From the NCBI RefSeq assembly GCF_027789125.1, contig NZ_JAQFVF010000020.1, forward strand, positions 1 through 64,000: a stretch of DNA of 64,000 nt, given 5' to 3'. This DNA is from Paenibacillus aestuarii (lineage in GTDB: Bacteria; Bacillota; Bacilli; Paenibacillales; NBRC-103111). The notes below the pieces were generated by a model. The model ran no database searches, was not told the origin of the DNA, and saw nothing but the letters and a program-made list of their open reading frames with translations. Position numbers and translations under genes: made by a program. Positions 9,325-18,093 of this stretch are shown here, one piece after another. Every line of letters starts with the position of its first letter. Positions within the stretch are counted from its first letter, which is position 1.

Positions 9325-9354
9325 GGTTAGAATATGACTAGAGGCGCACATAAC

Positions 9355-9385
9355 AAAAAGAGGCCCCTGGAGGACCTCTCAACTT
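9355..9385 (-). terminator. Terminator of the DUF1540 gene
   Basis: Read on the - strand, AGAGGTCC and GGGGCCTCT form a short stem followed by TTTTTG. It lies about 45 bases past the stop of the small gene at 9428-9583. Confidence 0.6.
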
Positions 9386-9427
9386 GCGACTTCCATGCAC
9401 CTAGCTTGCGGAGCAAATGAATTGCGC

Positions 9428-9583
9428 TTACACTTTCGATTCAAACGTTTTACAGTCGGTTTCTTCCGAATTGCGGGCATTGCTGCCGTGGTGGCTCACG
9501 ACATAAATGGAGCTCGCATTGCATTTATTGCCATTCGCCCAATATTTGCAGGAATTCACTTCGCAAAGCACATCTTTAGCCAT
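9428..9583 (-). CDS. Small Cys-rich DUF1540 protein
   Basis: A 51-aa protein starting MAKDVLCEVNSCKYWANGNK, preceded by an ideal ribosome site (AGGAGGTGA, seven bases before ATG). Four cysteines (C7, C12, C21, C44) follow the DUF1540 pattern CxVxxCxYWxxGNxCxA...I.V...TDCxTF. This is a small metal-binding-like family found widely in spore-forming Firmicutes, whose function is unknown to me. The gene is monocistronic with its own terminator and is convergent with the yesN-type gene. Confidence 0.88.
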   Translation of the reverse strand: MAKDVLCEVNSCKYWANGNKCNASSIYVVSHHGSNARNSEETDCKTFESKV

Positions 9584-9757
9584 GTCTCATTCACCTCCTT
9601 TACCTTTTAGGGTTGGCGAATGGGACATTGTTTTATACATCGGCAGGACAAGAAATGTTAGCTGCCATGCATCCCGCATTCCGCCACACTCCGCACCATC
9701 TGCGCTGCTCTCTTCATATACTGAAAGTATAAGATTCTGTCCGGGGAGTGAGCGGGT

Positions 9758-9973
9758 ATGGCGGATGATGAACTGCAGACCTGTGTCAGGTGCAGTTATG
9801 TGGCGGACAAGGAGGATAAGTATTGTATCCGGTGCGGCGCACCGCTGAAAAACAGGTGCACGAAGAAAAAAACACCGCTGCATAAAGGCTGTTCCAAAGT
9901 TAACAAGCCTGATGCCAAATTTTGCGCGGATTGCGGCACGGAAACACTGTTTAATGAATGGGGACTGCTCTAA
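9758..9973 (+). CDS. Double zinc-ribbon small protein
   Basis: 71-aa protein with a clear CxxC...CxxC ribbon (CVRCSY and CIRCGA, residues about 9-30). The second ribbon is C..GC...(10)..CADCG, and its first half is irregular (RCTKKKTPLHKGC). This is the architecture of DZANK/zinc-ribbon proteins. The start follows a GGGGAGTG site. Function unknown; it may bind nucleic acid or protein partners. It sits alone between the DUF1540 gene and the convergent GH18 gene. Confidence 0.75.
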   Translation: MADDELQTCVRCSYVADKEDKYCIRCGAPLKNRCTKKKTPLHKGCSKVNKPDAKFCADCGTETLFNEWGLL

Positions 9974-9996
9974 ACGAGAGAGCAGCCCCCTTTGTG
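9960..9996 (+). terminator. Strong hairpin ending the zinc-ribbon gene
   Basis: GGGGACTGCTCT (9960-9971), which overlaps the last codons, pairs with AGAGCAGCCCC (9979-9989) with one bulged base, followed by CTTTGTGCTG and T-rich bases. Confidence 0.7.
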
Positions 9997-10000
9997 CTGT

Positions 10001-11932
10001 TTATTTATTTTGTAAAATCATTTTCCATAAGTCCGGTTGGTCGTAGCCCAGGCGCCATGCGGCGACACCTGCCAGATCGTACTTTTTGGCAATGTCCAGA
10101 CGCGCCTTCACGGTCGCTTCATTTTCCAGCCAGAATACATATGTAAAGCCGTTCTCCTGATACTCCACACGGTATTGGCCGAATGTCGCATCCCATGTCT
10201 GTGTCGTCTTCTTGGAAGCGATCAGCGCTGGAATATCTTTGAGCAGCACCGTCCGGTTGCCCTGGAGCGCTCCGCTCGCGTCAAGCTTCCATTCTCTGAC
10301 ATAGTAAGGGATGCCGAGAATGATTTTGTCCCGCGGAATTCCATAGGAGAGGAACTCCTGTACACCGCCGTCCGTCCAAGGCAGACCAGACACGGAGCCC
10401 GGCGATGTGCTTCCTTTATAGTACTGATCGTAGGCCATGATGCAGATGTAGTCGACCAGCGCGCCGAGCTTCTCGTGATCAAAGGCAGACAGATGGTTCC
10501 ATTTCACGCTGCCGCGCGGCAGATCGATGGAGATCTTCAAGTTCTTGTCATGTGCGGCTGCCGTTAGCTTCGTGATAAAAGCTGTAAACGCATTGCGGTC
10601 CGAACCGGCCAAGCTCTCGAAATCGATGTTCAGCCCAGGGACCCCTAGCTCGACGGCCCGGCTGACGAGCTTCTGGATGAACGCATCCTGAGCAGCGGCA
10701 TTCGCCAGGAATTTCGTTGTGAGGCCGGCGTCAAACTGGTTGCTGACGAGCGGATACACCGTGTATCCCTGCTTCACCAACCAATTCACCGTATCCGCGT
10801 TCGAGCTGTCTTTCAAATTCCCGTCGCCGTCCGCCAGCTGAAAGTAGCTAGGGGAATCGACGTCCAAACCGATCGTTCCGCTAACTTGCGATTTAATCGA
10901 GTCGGCTGCGGCCAAACCGTTCCAGCCCCAAACTTGCAGCGTTTTGAAATTGTCCCACAGCAGGCGATGATCCAGCGTTTGGATGGAAGCGTTGCTGTAT
11001 TGCAAACCGTAGTTCAAAGCATCGGGAATCGTGGAAAACTCACCGATCAAGGCATCCTTTTGATATACTTGGTAGGAAGAGAAGTTGTTCCAGATTTTAT
11101 GACCATCGAGAATGATGGAGCTGTGCCCCCAAAGTTTGGCGTAAGCCATGGCATCGTCAAGCGAGACAAAGTCCTGCAGGAACGTGTCGTTCTGGAAAAC
11201 TTTGTAACTTTTCACATTGCTGTACACCGTCATCTTCGTCGACATGTTCACCACGGTGGAGCCGTTCCATTTGAGCGCTTCATTCACCGCATCTTCTAAG
11301 TAAGCAAACTCCCAGTTATTCGCGGAGAACGAACCTTGATACACTTTGTAAAGAGCTGTGCCTTGGCGGAGTGCCGCTTTATCGCCATCGGCGATGTTAT
11401 CCCATGTCCACTGATTAGTGTCCAAATTGATAATATGGGCGCCGCCCCATTTCTTGGCTTCCGCGATCGCCTCGCTTAGCGTAGCGAACTTCCAGGCATC
11501 CAGTGTGATATCGCCTTGATACACTTGATAGTGCGGGTAATTGTTCCACACCCAGCCTGTGGAGGCCAGATCACGCACGCTGGCGTGCCCCCATTTTTGC
11601 GCTTCGGCAATCGCCGCGTCTAAAGTCGCGAACTGCCATGCCGGCAGCGTCGCATCCAGTTGATACACTTGATAGCGGGGGAAATTGTTCCACAGCCACT
11701 TGCGCGTGCCGATTTCCTCCACATGGCTGTTGGAATAGCTTTTGGCATACGATTCTGCTTCTTTGTACGAAGCGAATTCCATCAAAACTTGATTGTATTG
11801 ATAGACCCGAAATTTTGTTGTTTTGTCGCTGCTCGTGCTGGCAGAGCTTGATGTAACGGCCGCTTGCGCCGTATACGGCATCGCGATCGACAGCAGCAAT
11901 GTGCTCGTCAGCACCCATTTTCCAATCTTCAT
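10001..11932 (-). CDS. Secreted GH18-type glycosidase with six N-terminal repeats
   Basis: Exported 643-aa protein with a signal peptide (residues 1-24, cut after AQA). Six repeats of about 45-48 aa follow at about 41-85, 86-132, 133-180, 193-240, 241-284 and 285-329. Each has the pattern Y-x-V-(Y/F)-Q...F-x-(S/T)...A...A..W/Y...(S/A)...(L)...W-(N/D)-N. From about 330 a GH18 catalytic domain follows, with VPGLNIDFES (general acid E439), an ICIMAYDQYYKG strand and GIPRDKIILGIPYYVREW. This resembles the YaaH/YvbX/SleL class that cleaves N-acetylglucosaminyl bonds in peptidoglycan or chitin. The repeats probably bind cell wall or glycan, which is inference. Start supported by AGAGGCG eight bases upstream. 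Confidence 0.85.
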   Translation of the reverse strand: MKIGKWVLTSTLLLSIAMPYTAQAAVTSSSASTSSDKTTKFRVYQYNQVLMEFASYKEAESYAKSYSNSHVEEIGTRKWLWNNFPRYQVYQLDATLPAWQFATLDAAIAEAQKWGHASVRDLASTGWVWNNYPHYQVYQGDITLDAWKFATLSEAIAEAKKWGGAHIINLDTNQWTWDNIADGDKAALRQGTALYKVYQGSFSANNWEFAYLEDAVNEALKWNGSTVVNMSTKMTVYSNVKSYKVFQNDTFLQDFVSLDDAMAYAKLWGHSSIILDGHKIWNNFSSYQVYQKDALIGEFSTIPDALNYGLQYSNASIQTLDHRLLWDNFKTLQVWGWNGLAAADSIKSQVSGTIGLDVDSPSYFQLADGDGNLKDSSNADTVNWLVKQGYTVYPLVSNQFDAGLTTKFLANAAAQDAFIQKLVSRAVELGVPGLNIDFESLAGSDRNAFTAFITKLTAAAHDKNLKISIDLPRGSVKWNHLSAFDHEKLGALVDYICIMAYDQYYKGSTSPGSVSGLPWTDGGVQEFLSYGIPRDKIILGIPYYVREWKLDASGALQGNRTVLLKDIPALIASKKTTQTWDATFGQYRVEYQENGFTYVFWLENEATVKARLDIAKKYDLAGVAAWRLGYDQPDLWKMILQNK

Positions 11933-12097
11933 CCATCACGCCTCTTTCTAGTAATCTACTATAATTGGACGCATGAACTCGTAGATTGGTTGCGTGGGAA
12001 ATGCTAGAAACGAAGCGATGTTGGACGATTATTCACATTTCGGTTAACATGGATGTGATGGAACGTACACGGAGATTACAGTAAGTGAGGGATCGAT

Positions 12098-12631
12098 ATG
12101 AAGCAGTACCCTGAGGCGTATTTGGACTATTTGATATTTTTCCATGCGGAGCGGGATTATTTTGAATGTCATGAAGTGATGGAGGCGTTCTGGAAAGAGC
12201 ATCCCGGCGACGAAAGAAGCCAAACCTATGTCGCGTTGATTCAGATCGCAGTCGGTTTGTACCACGAGCGGAGAGGCAATCAGGCAGGCGCCGTGAAAAT
12301 GATTCAAAGCGCAGCGCGCAATATGGATGCTCAGCATATCGGATCACTAGGGTTGGATGCAGTGCAGCTTCAGGTCTTGTTGGCTGAACGCGTGTCCCTT
12401 ATCCAGGACAGCCAACCCGCTTACATGGAGATGAACCTGCCGATCGCGGATGCCGATCTATTGGCATGGTGCAATCAGGAAAGCGCTGCCCGTGGCTTGA
12501 CTTGGCAGGCAGCGAGCCGGATGGACGACGAGGCGCTGATTCACAAGCACACGCTGCGCGACCGCACGGAAGTCATCCAGGAACGGGAACGGCAGCAGCA
12601 GATTCGCAAGGAGAAAGGTGGCGCACAATGA
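12098..12631 (+). CDS. DUF309 domain protein
   Basis: 177-aa cytoplasmic protein. The N-terminal 75 residues carry the DUF309 signature (FHAERDYFECHEVMEAFWKE, then YVALIQIAVGLYHERRGN), a compact helical domain with conserved His/Glu. The rest has no recognised motif and a charged C-terminal helix. It overlaps the response regulator gene by four bases (ATGA), so it is coupled to that operon. The role of DUF309 is not established; here it may act with the two-component system. Confidence 0.85.
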   Translation: MKQYPEAYLDYLIFFHAERDYFECHEVMEAFWKEHPGDERSQTYVALIQIAVGLYHERRGNQAGAVKMIQSAARNMDAQHIGSLGLDAVQLQVLLAERVSLIQDSQPAYMEMNLPIADADLLAWCNQESAARGLTWQAASRMDDEALIHKHTLRDRTEVIQERERQQQIRKEKGGAQ

Positions 12632-13350
12632 GCTCCGAAGGCAAAGTGCTAGTGGTCGATGATGAACCTAATATTGCTGAAGTCGTCCGTCTGTATTTGG
12701 AGCATTCGGATTATGAGCCGATCTTGCTGCCCCGTGGCCAGGATGTGCTCCGCATGGTCCAGAGCGAACGGCCGGATCTTGTGCTTCTTGACATTATGCT
12801 GCCGGATATTACCGGGTATGAGCTGTGCGAAAGCATTCGCCGCATGGAGCCGCCGTTGAACCAGACGCCGATCATTTTTTTGACAGCCAAAGGGGAGTCG
12901 ATTGATAAATTGCGCGGCTTCAATATGGGCGTTGACGATTACCTGGTCAAACCGTTCGATCCGAATGAATTGGTAGCCAGGGTCAAAGCGGTACTGCGCA
13001 GGACGGCACAAGGACGACTCGACAGCGGCGCCATTGCACAGCTTCCAGTTGGGAAAATTCTGGAAATCGGCAATTTGGTGGTGGACATGGACCAGTACCG
13101 TGTGACCGTGGATGACCGACGGATTGAATTGACGCCGAAGGAGATCGAGCTGCTGCACTTTCTCTGCACACATCCAGGCCGTGTATTCACTCGTGAAGAT
13201 TTGCTCGGCTATGTGTGGAATTTCGATTTCACCGGCGGGACGCGTACTGTGGACGCACATGTGAAAAATTTGCGCAAAAAGCTTGGGCAGCATAAGCAGT
13301 GGACGATCCAGACGCTATGGGGAATCGGTTACTCCTTTGAGGTGAATTAA
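12628..13350 (+). CDS. OmpR/PhoB-family response regulator
   Basis: 240-aa regulator. The receiver domain has VVDDEPN (residue about 10), phospho-acceptor Asp in LLDIMLPD (about residue 54), T in FLTAKGE and K in YLVKPFDPNE. The C-terminal winged helix reads IELTPKEIELLHFLCTHPGRVFTREDLLGYVW and TVDAHVKNLRKKLG. The start ATG overlaps the DUF309 stop; an upstream in-frame extension would lie inside that gene and lacks receiver homology. The cognate kinase begins two bases after its stop. Likely target: the envelope transport operon downstream. Confidence 0.95.
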   Translation: MSSEGKVLVVDDEPNIAEVVRLYLEHSDYEPILLPRGQDVLRMVQSERPDLVLLDIMLPDITGYELCESIRRMEPPLNQTPIIFLTAKGESIDKLRGFNMGVDDYLVKPFDPNELVARVKAVLRRTAQGRLDSGAIAQLPVGKILEIGNLVVDMDQYRVTVDDRRIELTPKEIELLHFLCTHPGRVFTREDLLGYVWNFDFTGGTRTVDAHVKNLRKKLGQHKQWTIQTLWGIGYSFEVN

Positions 13351-13351
13351 G

Positions 13352-14833
13352 GTGCTGAAAGCGTGGTTTATTAGCAAGTTCCGCAGTTTATACTTGAAAC
13401 TATTTTTATCATTTCTGGCGACTTGTGTACTTTTTTTCGCCGGGCTCTTTTTATTTTGGAACTACTATTTCACGGATTTGTTTTATAAGGACAAAAAAGA
13501 GCTATTGGATAAACGGTATGTTGAAGTCACTCGCTTGCTCAGCTCGGTGCAGGACGGTTCCATCACGACCCGCGAGCTGAAGTATACGATCCGCATTCTC
13601 GGACGCAGCTTCAATGGGCAAGTTTGGCTCGTTGACGATAAAGGCAGCATCCTGAACGGCTCTTCCGATAATGAAGGCAAATTGCTCCCTAAGGCGATGG
13701 ACCCTGTGTTCATCGATGGGCTGCATGGGCGCTCCGGTTATGCCTTGGTGAAAATGAATACGTCGGACGAGCACGTTCTCAACGTATACACGTACCATGC
13801 GCCGTATCAATTCAACAACCAGCCGATTGTCGTGATCCTGCACTTTCCGGCCGATGATATCAGTGAAGCGATCTCAGCGGTTCGCGTCAACATCCTCCTG
13901 CCGCTCTTGTTCTCGCTGCTTGCCGTAGGCGTCATCTTGTACGTCTTGTCGCGCAAACTGGCGGGACCGCTGCAGCAGATGAACCGGGCGGCGCTGGAAC
14001 TCGCCGGCGGCGACTTTACGACGCGCGTCCCCATAACTTCGCACGACGAGGTAGGGCAGCTGGCAGCCAGCTTCAATTTCATGGTTGAGCAGCTGGAAGG
14101 ATGGGAAGACACTCGCCAGGAATTTTTGACCAATGTGTCGCATGAACTGCGCTCTCCGTTAACGACGTTGCGAGGATTTATTGTGGCGATGAATGACAAG
14201 ATCATTCCACCTGAGAAATATTCGCACTATTTAAGCATTTGCGATCAGGAAGTTCAGCGTTTGCAAAGGTTAGTGACAGATTTGCTCGATCTGGCTACGA
14301 TTCAGAACGGGATCGATGTGTTCCGGATGCGGCCGGTCGCGGTTGACGAGAAGCTGGAGCAGGTGCTCGAGGTGCTCAAAGCGCCGATTGCCCAGAAAGG
14401 GCTGAATCTGAGAGTGATCATGCCTTCGCCGGAGAGCAGGCCGGTGCAGTGTTATCTCGATCCCGACCGTTTTGCCCAAATCGTCCAAAACTTAGTGTAT
14501 AACGCCCTGAAGTTTACACCGGAAGGCGGCACGATTACGGTTGCGATCCAAGCGTCCGCTGAGGACGTCTCGCTCTACATTCGCGATACGGGTAGCGGCA
14601 TGACGGACAACGAATTGGAGCGGATCTGGGATCGCTTTTATAAAGCCGATGAAGCGAGGACCTATCAGAGCGGCGTTTCCATGGGAACGGGACTGGGGCT
14701 GACGATCGTCAAGCATTTGGTGAGCGGTATGAAAGGCACAATCGGCGTGCAGAGCCGGGTAGGCGAAGGGACGGAGTTTTGTGTCGTTTTTCAGCGGATG
14801 CATGTTCCTCTTCACAATTCGTTCACAATTTAG
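13352..14833 (+). CDS. Two-component sensor histidine kinase
   Basis: 493-aa membrane kinase starting at GTG, set by a GAGGTGAA site six bases upstream. Membrane helices lie at about 15-38 and 183-205, flanking an extracytoplasmic sensor of about 145 residues. HAMP follows (RAALELAGGDFTTRV), then HisKA with H-box FLTNVSHELRSPLTTL, and an ATPase domain (N box NLVYNALKFTPEGG, G boxes DTGSGM and GTGLGL). This is the common EnvZ/PhoR type. With the regulator next to it and the MacAB-like genes downstream, an envelope-stress or antimicrobial-peptide sensor is plausible. Confidence 0.95.
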   Translation: MLKAWFISKFRSLYLKLFLSFLATCVLFFAGLFLFWNYYFTDLFYKDKKELLDKRYVEVTRLLSSVQDGSITTRELKYTIRILGRSFNGQVWLVDDKGSILNGSSDNEGKLLPKAMDPVFIDGLHGRSGYALVKMNTSDEHVLNVYTYHAPYQFNNQPIVVILHFPADDISEAISAVRVNILLPLLFSLLAVGVILYVLSRKLAGPLQQMNRAALELAGGDFTTRVPITSHDEVGQLAASFNFMVEQLEGWEDTRQEFLTNVSHELRSPLTTLRGFIVAMNDKIIPPEKYSHYLSICDQEVQRLQRLVTDLLDLATIQNGIDVFRMRPVAVDEKLEQVLEVLKAPIAQKGLNLRVIMPSPESRPVQCYLDPDRFAQIVQNLVYNALKFTPEGGTITVAIQASAEDVSLYIRDTGSGMTDNELERIWDRFYKADEARTYQSGVSMGTGLGLTIVKHLVSGMKGTIGVQSRVGEGTEFCVVFQRMHVPLHNSFTI

Positions 14834-14904
14834 TCAAACATTATTCATCATTATCCCTTATCCTGTTGCTGTTGGACAGGATTTTTTTTATGCCTTGGAG
14901 GTGC

Positions 14905-15540
14905 ATGAAGGTGGGACGAACACGAACGATGGTGTGGGGCATATGCTTGGCTGCTGTATTGTTAAGCGGTTGCAGTGCTGCAGCATCCAACAAGAATGCC
15001 TCTGAGGAACCGGCGGTCATTATCGAAACGAAGGAGCCTGAGGCACAAGCCGTCAAACCTGCCGGTGATTTGCAGAACGGTCAAGAGCGACAGCTAGTCA
15101 TGATTTTCATCGGGTTGCTTCGCATGGATCGGCAATCCGGTCTTACGATTACGGGGTCGCAGGCGGAAGCGATGCTGCCACTGATCCGCAAGAGCAAAGC
15201 GGAGGGCAGTCTCAACGAAGCGGAGCTCGGGCAAGTGATGAAGGTGCTGACGGATGCCCAGCGATCGTTCCTGAATGAGCAGACCAAGCAGATGAAGAAT
15301 CGTTCCCAGCAAGGCAGCGGCCGCTCCAATAGCGGGCTGTCGCCGGAAGAGGTTGAGAAGCGGATTGAAGCGTTCCGTAAAAGAAGAAGCGAGCATGCGG
15401 AGGAGAATGGCAGCTCCGGTAAGGTGTCCGGCGGCAATGCCGGCGAAAGCGGTAAAAGTACGGGAAAAAGCGTTGAGCAGCAGTTGATCGAACTGCTGGA
15501 AGCGAAGCTGACCCCGGCTGCCAGCTCAACGAGCCGGTAA
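14905..15540 (+). CDS. Lipoprotein of unknown function in the MacAB-like operon
   Basis: About 211 aa with a lipoprotein signal ending in LLSGC (Cys near residue 23), so anchored outside the membrane. The body is helical and charged, with LTDAQRSFLNEQTKQM and SPEEVEKRIEAFRKRR, followed by a Gly/Ser-rich stretch and an amphipathic C-terminal helix. The LTxxQ-type motif faintly recalls Spy/CpxP-like chaperones, but I cannot assign a family. Start uncertain: GGAGG at 14897-14901 is only three bases from ATG 14905 and nine from an in-frame GTG at 14911, which may be the true start. Confidence 0.7.
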   Translation: MKVGRTRTMVWGICLAAVLLSGCSAAASNKNASEEPAVIIETKEPEAQAVKPAGDLQNGQERQLVMIFIGLLRMDRQSGLTITGSQAEAMLPLIRKSKAEGSLNEAELGQVMKVLTDAQRSFLNEQTKQMKNRSQQGSGRSNSGLSPEEVEKRIEAFRKRRSEHAEENGSSGKVSGGNAGESGKSTGKSVEQQLIELLEAKLTPAASSTSR

Positions 15541-15630
15541 GCGCCGTCCAGCACATCCATGCAACATGCTTAGTTCTTCACGGGTGAAGGAGCGCTAGTG
15601 ATCTACATAGTTTGAGGAGGAAAGGCTTAG

Positions 15631-17340
15631 ATGAAATGGTATCGCAGCAAGTGGTTCATCGCCGTCATTGCAGTCTCGGTCTGTGCAGGCGGCACATATG
15701 TCTATTTGACCAAAGGTAAAAAAACGGGCGCAACCGAAGCCAAAGAAGTGACCGTCGATGCGAAAAAAGGTAATATCCGCTTCTCGGTTTCCGGTACGGC
15801 GCAATTTGAGCCAAAGGATACGCAGACTTTATCTGCGCCGGTGGATGCCGATATTAAATCGATCCAATTGAAGCGCAACCAGCCTGTCAAAGCCGGTGAC
15901 CTGTTAATTGAGCTGACCAGCACGGAGCTTGAGAGCAATTATCAAGACGCGGAGCAAACCTATGAGCAGCAGCAAAAAGATCTGAACGACTTGCTGCAGC
16001 AGCAGAGTAATATGCAGCTTCGAGCGCCGATTTCCGGTAAAATTACATATGCGACGAATGTTGAATTAGGCGCGTCCGTGTCTAAAACAACGAAATTCGC
16101 CACGATTTCCGATACGAATACCCTGCTTGTCACGCTCCCTTTTTATGTGGAAGACGCGGCACAGCTGCATAAAGGCGATCCCGTCGACATTACCATTGAC
16201 GGGTTTATGATTACGAAGACAGGCACGGTGCAAAGCATTGGCAAAGATCCGCGGTCAGATGGCAAAGGCGGCAAGCTGCTGGATATCGATGTAGCGCTGC
16301 CGAACGACAGTTCAATGGACCCTGGGGCGAATGCCTTGGGTACGGTGACCATTGGCGGCCGCACGGTCGATTCGCAGAGCAAAGCCGCCTTGCAGGTGCA
16401 GACTGTTTCAACGGTATTGGCTGGCGTAACCGGCAACGTGGAGACGCTGCCATTCAAAACAGGCAATGTCGTACATAAAGGCGACGTCATCGGCACGTTC
16501 ATCAATGATACGTTCGCTGATGATATTCAAAGCAAACAATCGGCCTTGGGCAGGCAAAAGATGAAGGTGGATGCGGCGCAGGAGAAGTTAAATGCGCTGA
16601 AGATCACAGCGCCGTTTGACGGTGTTTTTTCCACCGATTTTGTTAATAAGAAAAACGATATTTTGGCCGGCTTCACCGTGGGCAGCAAAGTGACAAGCGG
16701 CACCCAATTCGGAGCCGTGACGAGCTTGGCGCAGATGCAGCTGCCGATTCAGGTCGACGAGCTGGATTTGCCGAATATTAAGACAGGGATGAAGGCGGAG
16801 ATCAAGGTCGATTCGCTGCCTGGCCGCATTTTCCCGGCGGAAGTGACGCAGGTGTCTACGGTCGGGACAACGACCAACGGCGTTACGTTCTACGACGTGG
16901 TACTAGCTACCGAGAACAAGGACAATGCACTGAAATACGGGATGACGGCGACAGGAGAAATCTTGATTCAGGATAAAAAAGATGTCATTTACTTGCCGCC
17001 TGAAGCGCTGCAGTCGTCCCGGGGCAAACGCTTCGTCACGCTGAAGAAGCCCGACGGCACGACGGAAGCTGAGCATGAGATCAAGATTGGCATTCGCTCC
17101 AAAACCCAAATTGAAGTAACAGACGGCTTGAAAGAAGGCGACAAAGTTGTCCTGCCAGGCGTGAAGCGTCAGCAGAACCTAAGCCAGGATGAAGTCAACC
17201 GCTTGCGGCAGCAATTCCAGCAAAACGGCGGAGCTGGCGGCCCTGGCGGAGGCGGATTCGGTGGTGGTGCCGGAGGTGCGGGTGCAGGCGGCAATGGCGG
17301 TAACCGTGGCGGAGGCAGTGGCGCTGGCGGCGGCCGGTGA
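15631..17340 (+). CDS. MacA/HlyD-type efflux adaptor with duplicated module
   Basis: 569-aa membrane-anchored adaptor with one N-terminal helix (about residues 6-24). It contains two lipoyl-like barrel-sandwich/hairpin modules. The first is about residues 45-155 (halves near VKAGDLLIEL and LRAPISGKITYA). The second is about 260-370 (VHKGDVIGTF and ITAPFDGVFSTD). A beta-barrel and membrane-proximal domain follow (about 370-530), then a Gly-rich tail of about 35 residues. Typical MacA/YknX adaptors have a single module and are far shorter. The site GGAGGAAAGG precedes ATG. It would link the ATPase/permease pair downstream to an extracytoplasmic substrate. Confidence 0.85.
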   Translation: MKWYRSKWFIAVIAVSVCAGGTYVYLTKGKKTGATEAKEVTVDAKKGNIRFSVSGTAQFEPKDTQTLSAPVDADIKSIQLKRNQPVKAGDLLIELTSTELESNYQDAEQTYEQQQKDLNDLLQQQSNMQLRAPISGKITYATNVELGASVSKTTKFATISDTNTLLVTLPFYVEDAAQLHKGDPVDITIDGFMITKTGTVQSIGKDPRSDGKGGKLLDIDVALPNDSSMDPGANALGTVTIGGRTVDSQSKAALQVQTVSTVLAGVTGNVETLPFKTGNVVHKGDVIGTFINDTFADDIQSKQSALGRQKMKVDAAQEKLNALKITAPFDGVFSTDFVNKKNDILAGFTVGSKVTSGTQFGAVTSLAQMQLPIQVDELDLPNIKTGMKAEIKVDSLPGRIFPAEVTQVSTVGTTTNGVTFYDVVLATENKDNALKYGMTATGEILIQDKKDVIYLPPEALQSSRGKRFVTLKKPDGTTEAEHEIKIGIRSKTQIEVTDGLKEGDKVVLPGVKRQQNLSQDEVNRLRQQFQQNGGAGGPGGGGFGGGAGGAGAGGNGGNRGGGSGAGGGR

Positions 17341-17373
17341 CGTTGACGTTGTTGGGAAAGGAGGGTTTGCGGC

Positions 17374-18093
17374 ATGAATATCATTGAGCTTCAAGATATA
17401 AGGAAAGTTTATAAACGCGGTGAGGAAGAGCTTCATATTTTGAAAAGCATTTCGTTAAACGTCAGCGAGGGTGATTTTGTTGCTATTATCGGTCCCAGCG
17501 GCTCGGGCAAATCGACGCTGATGAATACGATCGGCCTGCTGGATGTGCCGACGTCCGGCAGCTATAAGCTGGATGGCGTCGCTACCGAACAGCTGAGCGA
17601 TAATGCGCTGGCCGAGCTCAGGAACCAGAAGATCGGCTTTATTTTTCAGCAGTTCAATTTGCTGCCCCGCCTCACAGCGATGGAGAACGTCGAATTGCCG
17701 ATGATCTACTCCGGCATTCCGAAGAAGGAGCGGCGCGAGCGCGCCCAGGCGATGCTGACGATGCTGGGCATGGGCCAGCGCGGTCACCATAAGCCGAGCG
17801 AGCTTTCGGGCGGCCAGCAGCAGCGAGTCGCGATTGCGCGGGCGCTCGCGATCTCACCGTCGTTGATTCTGGCCGACGAGCCGACAGGCGCGCTGGATTC
17901 ACGCACCGGCGAGGAAGTGTTGGAGCTGATTCTGCAGCTGAATCAGCAAGGCAATACGATCGTGCTTATTACGCACGATCACCACATCGCCGACAACGCG
18001 AAGCGTGTTGTCGCTCTGCGCGACGGCAGCATCATCGACGATTACCGCAACGATGGCGCCGCACGCCCACAGCAGCAAGAGGTGAGCGTATGA
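17374..18093 (+). CDS. ABC transporter ATP-binding protein (MacB/LolD type)
   Basis: 239-aa ATPase with Walker [10 protein letters not shown] (residue about 40), Q-loop [10 protein letters not shown], signature [15 protein letters not shown] (about 141), Walker [14 protein letters not shown] and switch LITHDH. The LolD/MacB type is indicated by the TGALDS form. Excellent ribosome site (AAAGGAGGG). It overlaps the permease start by four bases. Together with the adaptor it forms a tripartite, YknXYZ-like exporter. Confidence 0.95.
   Translation: MNIIELQDIRKVYKRGEEELHILKSISLNVSEGDFVAIIGPSGSGKSTLMNTIGLLDVPTSGSYKLDGVATEQLSDNALAELRNQKIGFIFQQFNLLPRLTAMENVELPMIYSGIPKKERRERAQAMLTMLGMGQRGHHKPSELSGGQQQRVAIARALAISPSLILADEPTGALDSRTGEEVLELILQLNQQGNTIVLITHDHHIADNAKRVVALRDGSIIDDYRNDGAARPQQQEVSV

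Noticed and set aside
9395-9610. 71-aa + strand open frame
   Set aside because: It is antisense to the DUF1540 gene, which has a perfect ribosome site, family motif and terminator on the other strand.
17221-17340. Gly-rich coding repeat as a possible tandem repeat or CRISPR-like array
   Set aside because: It is a low-complexity GGN codon stretch encoding the adaptor's tail; there are no regular spacers.
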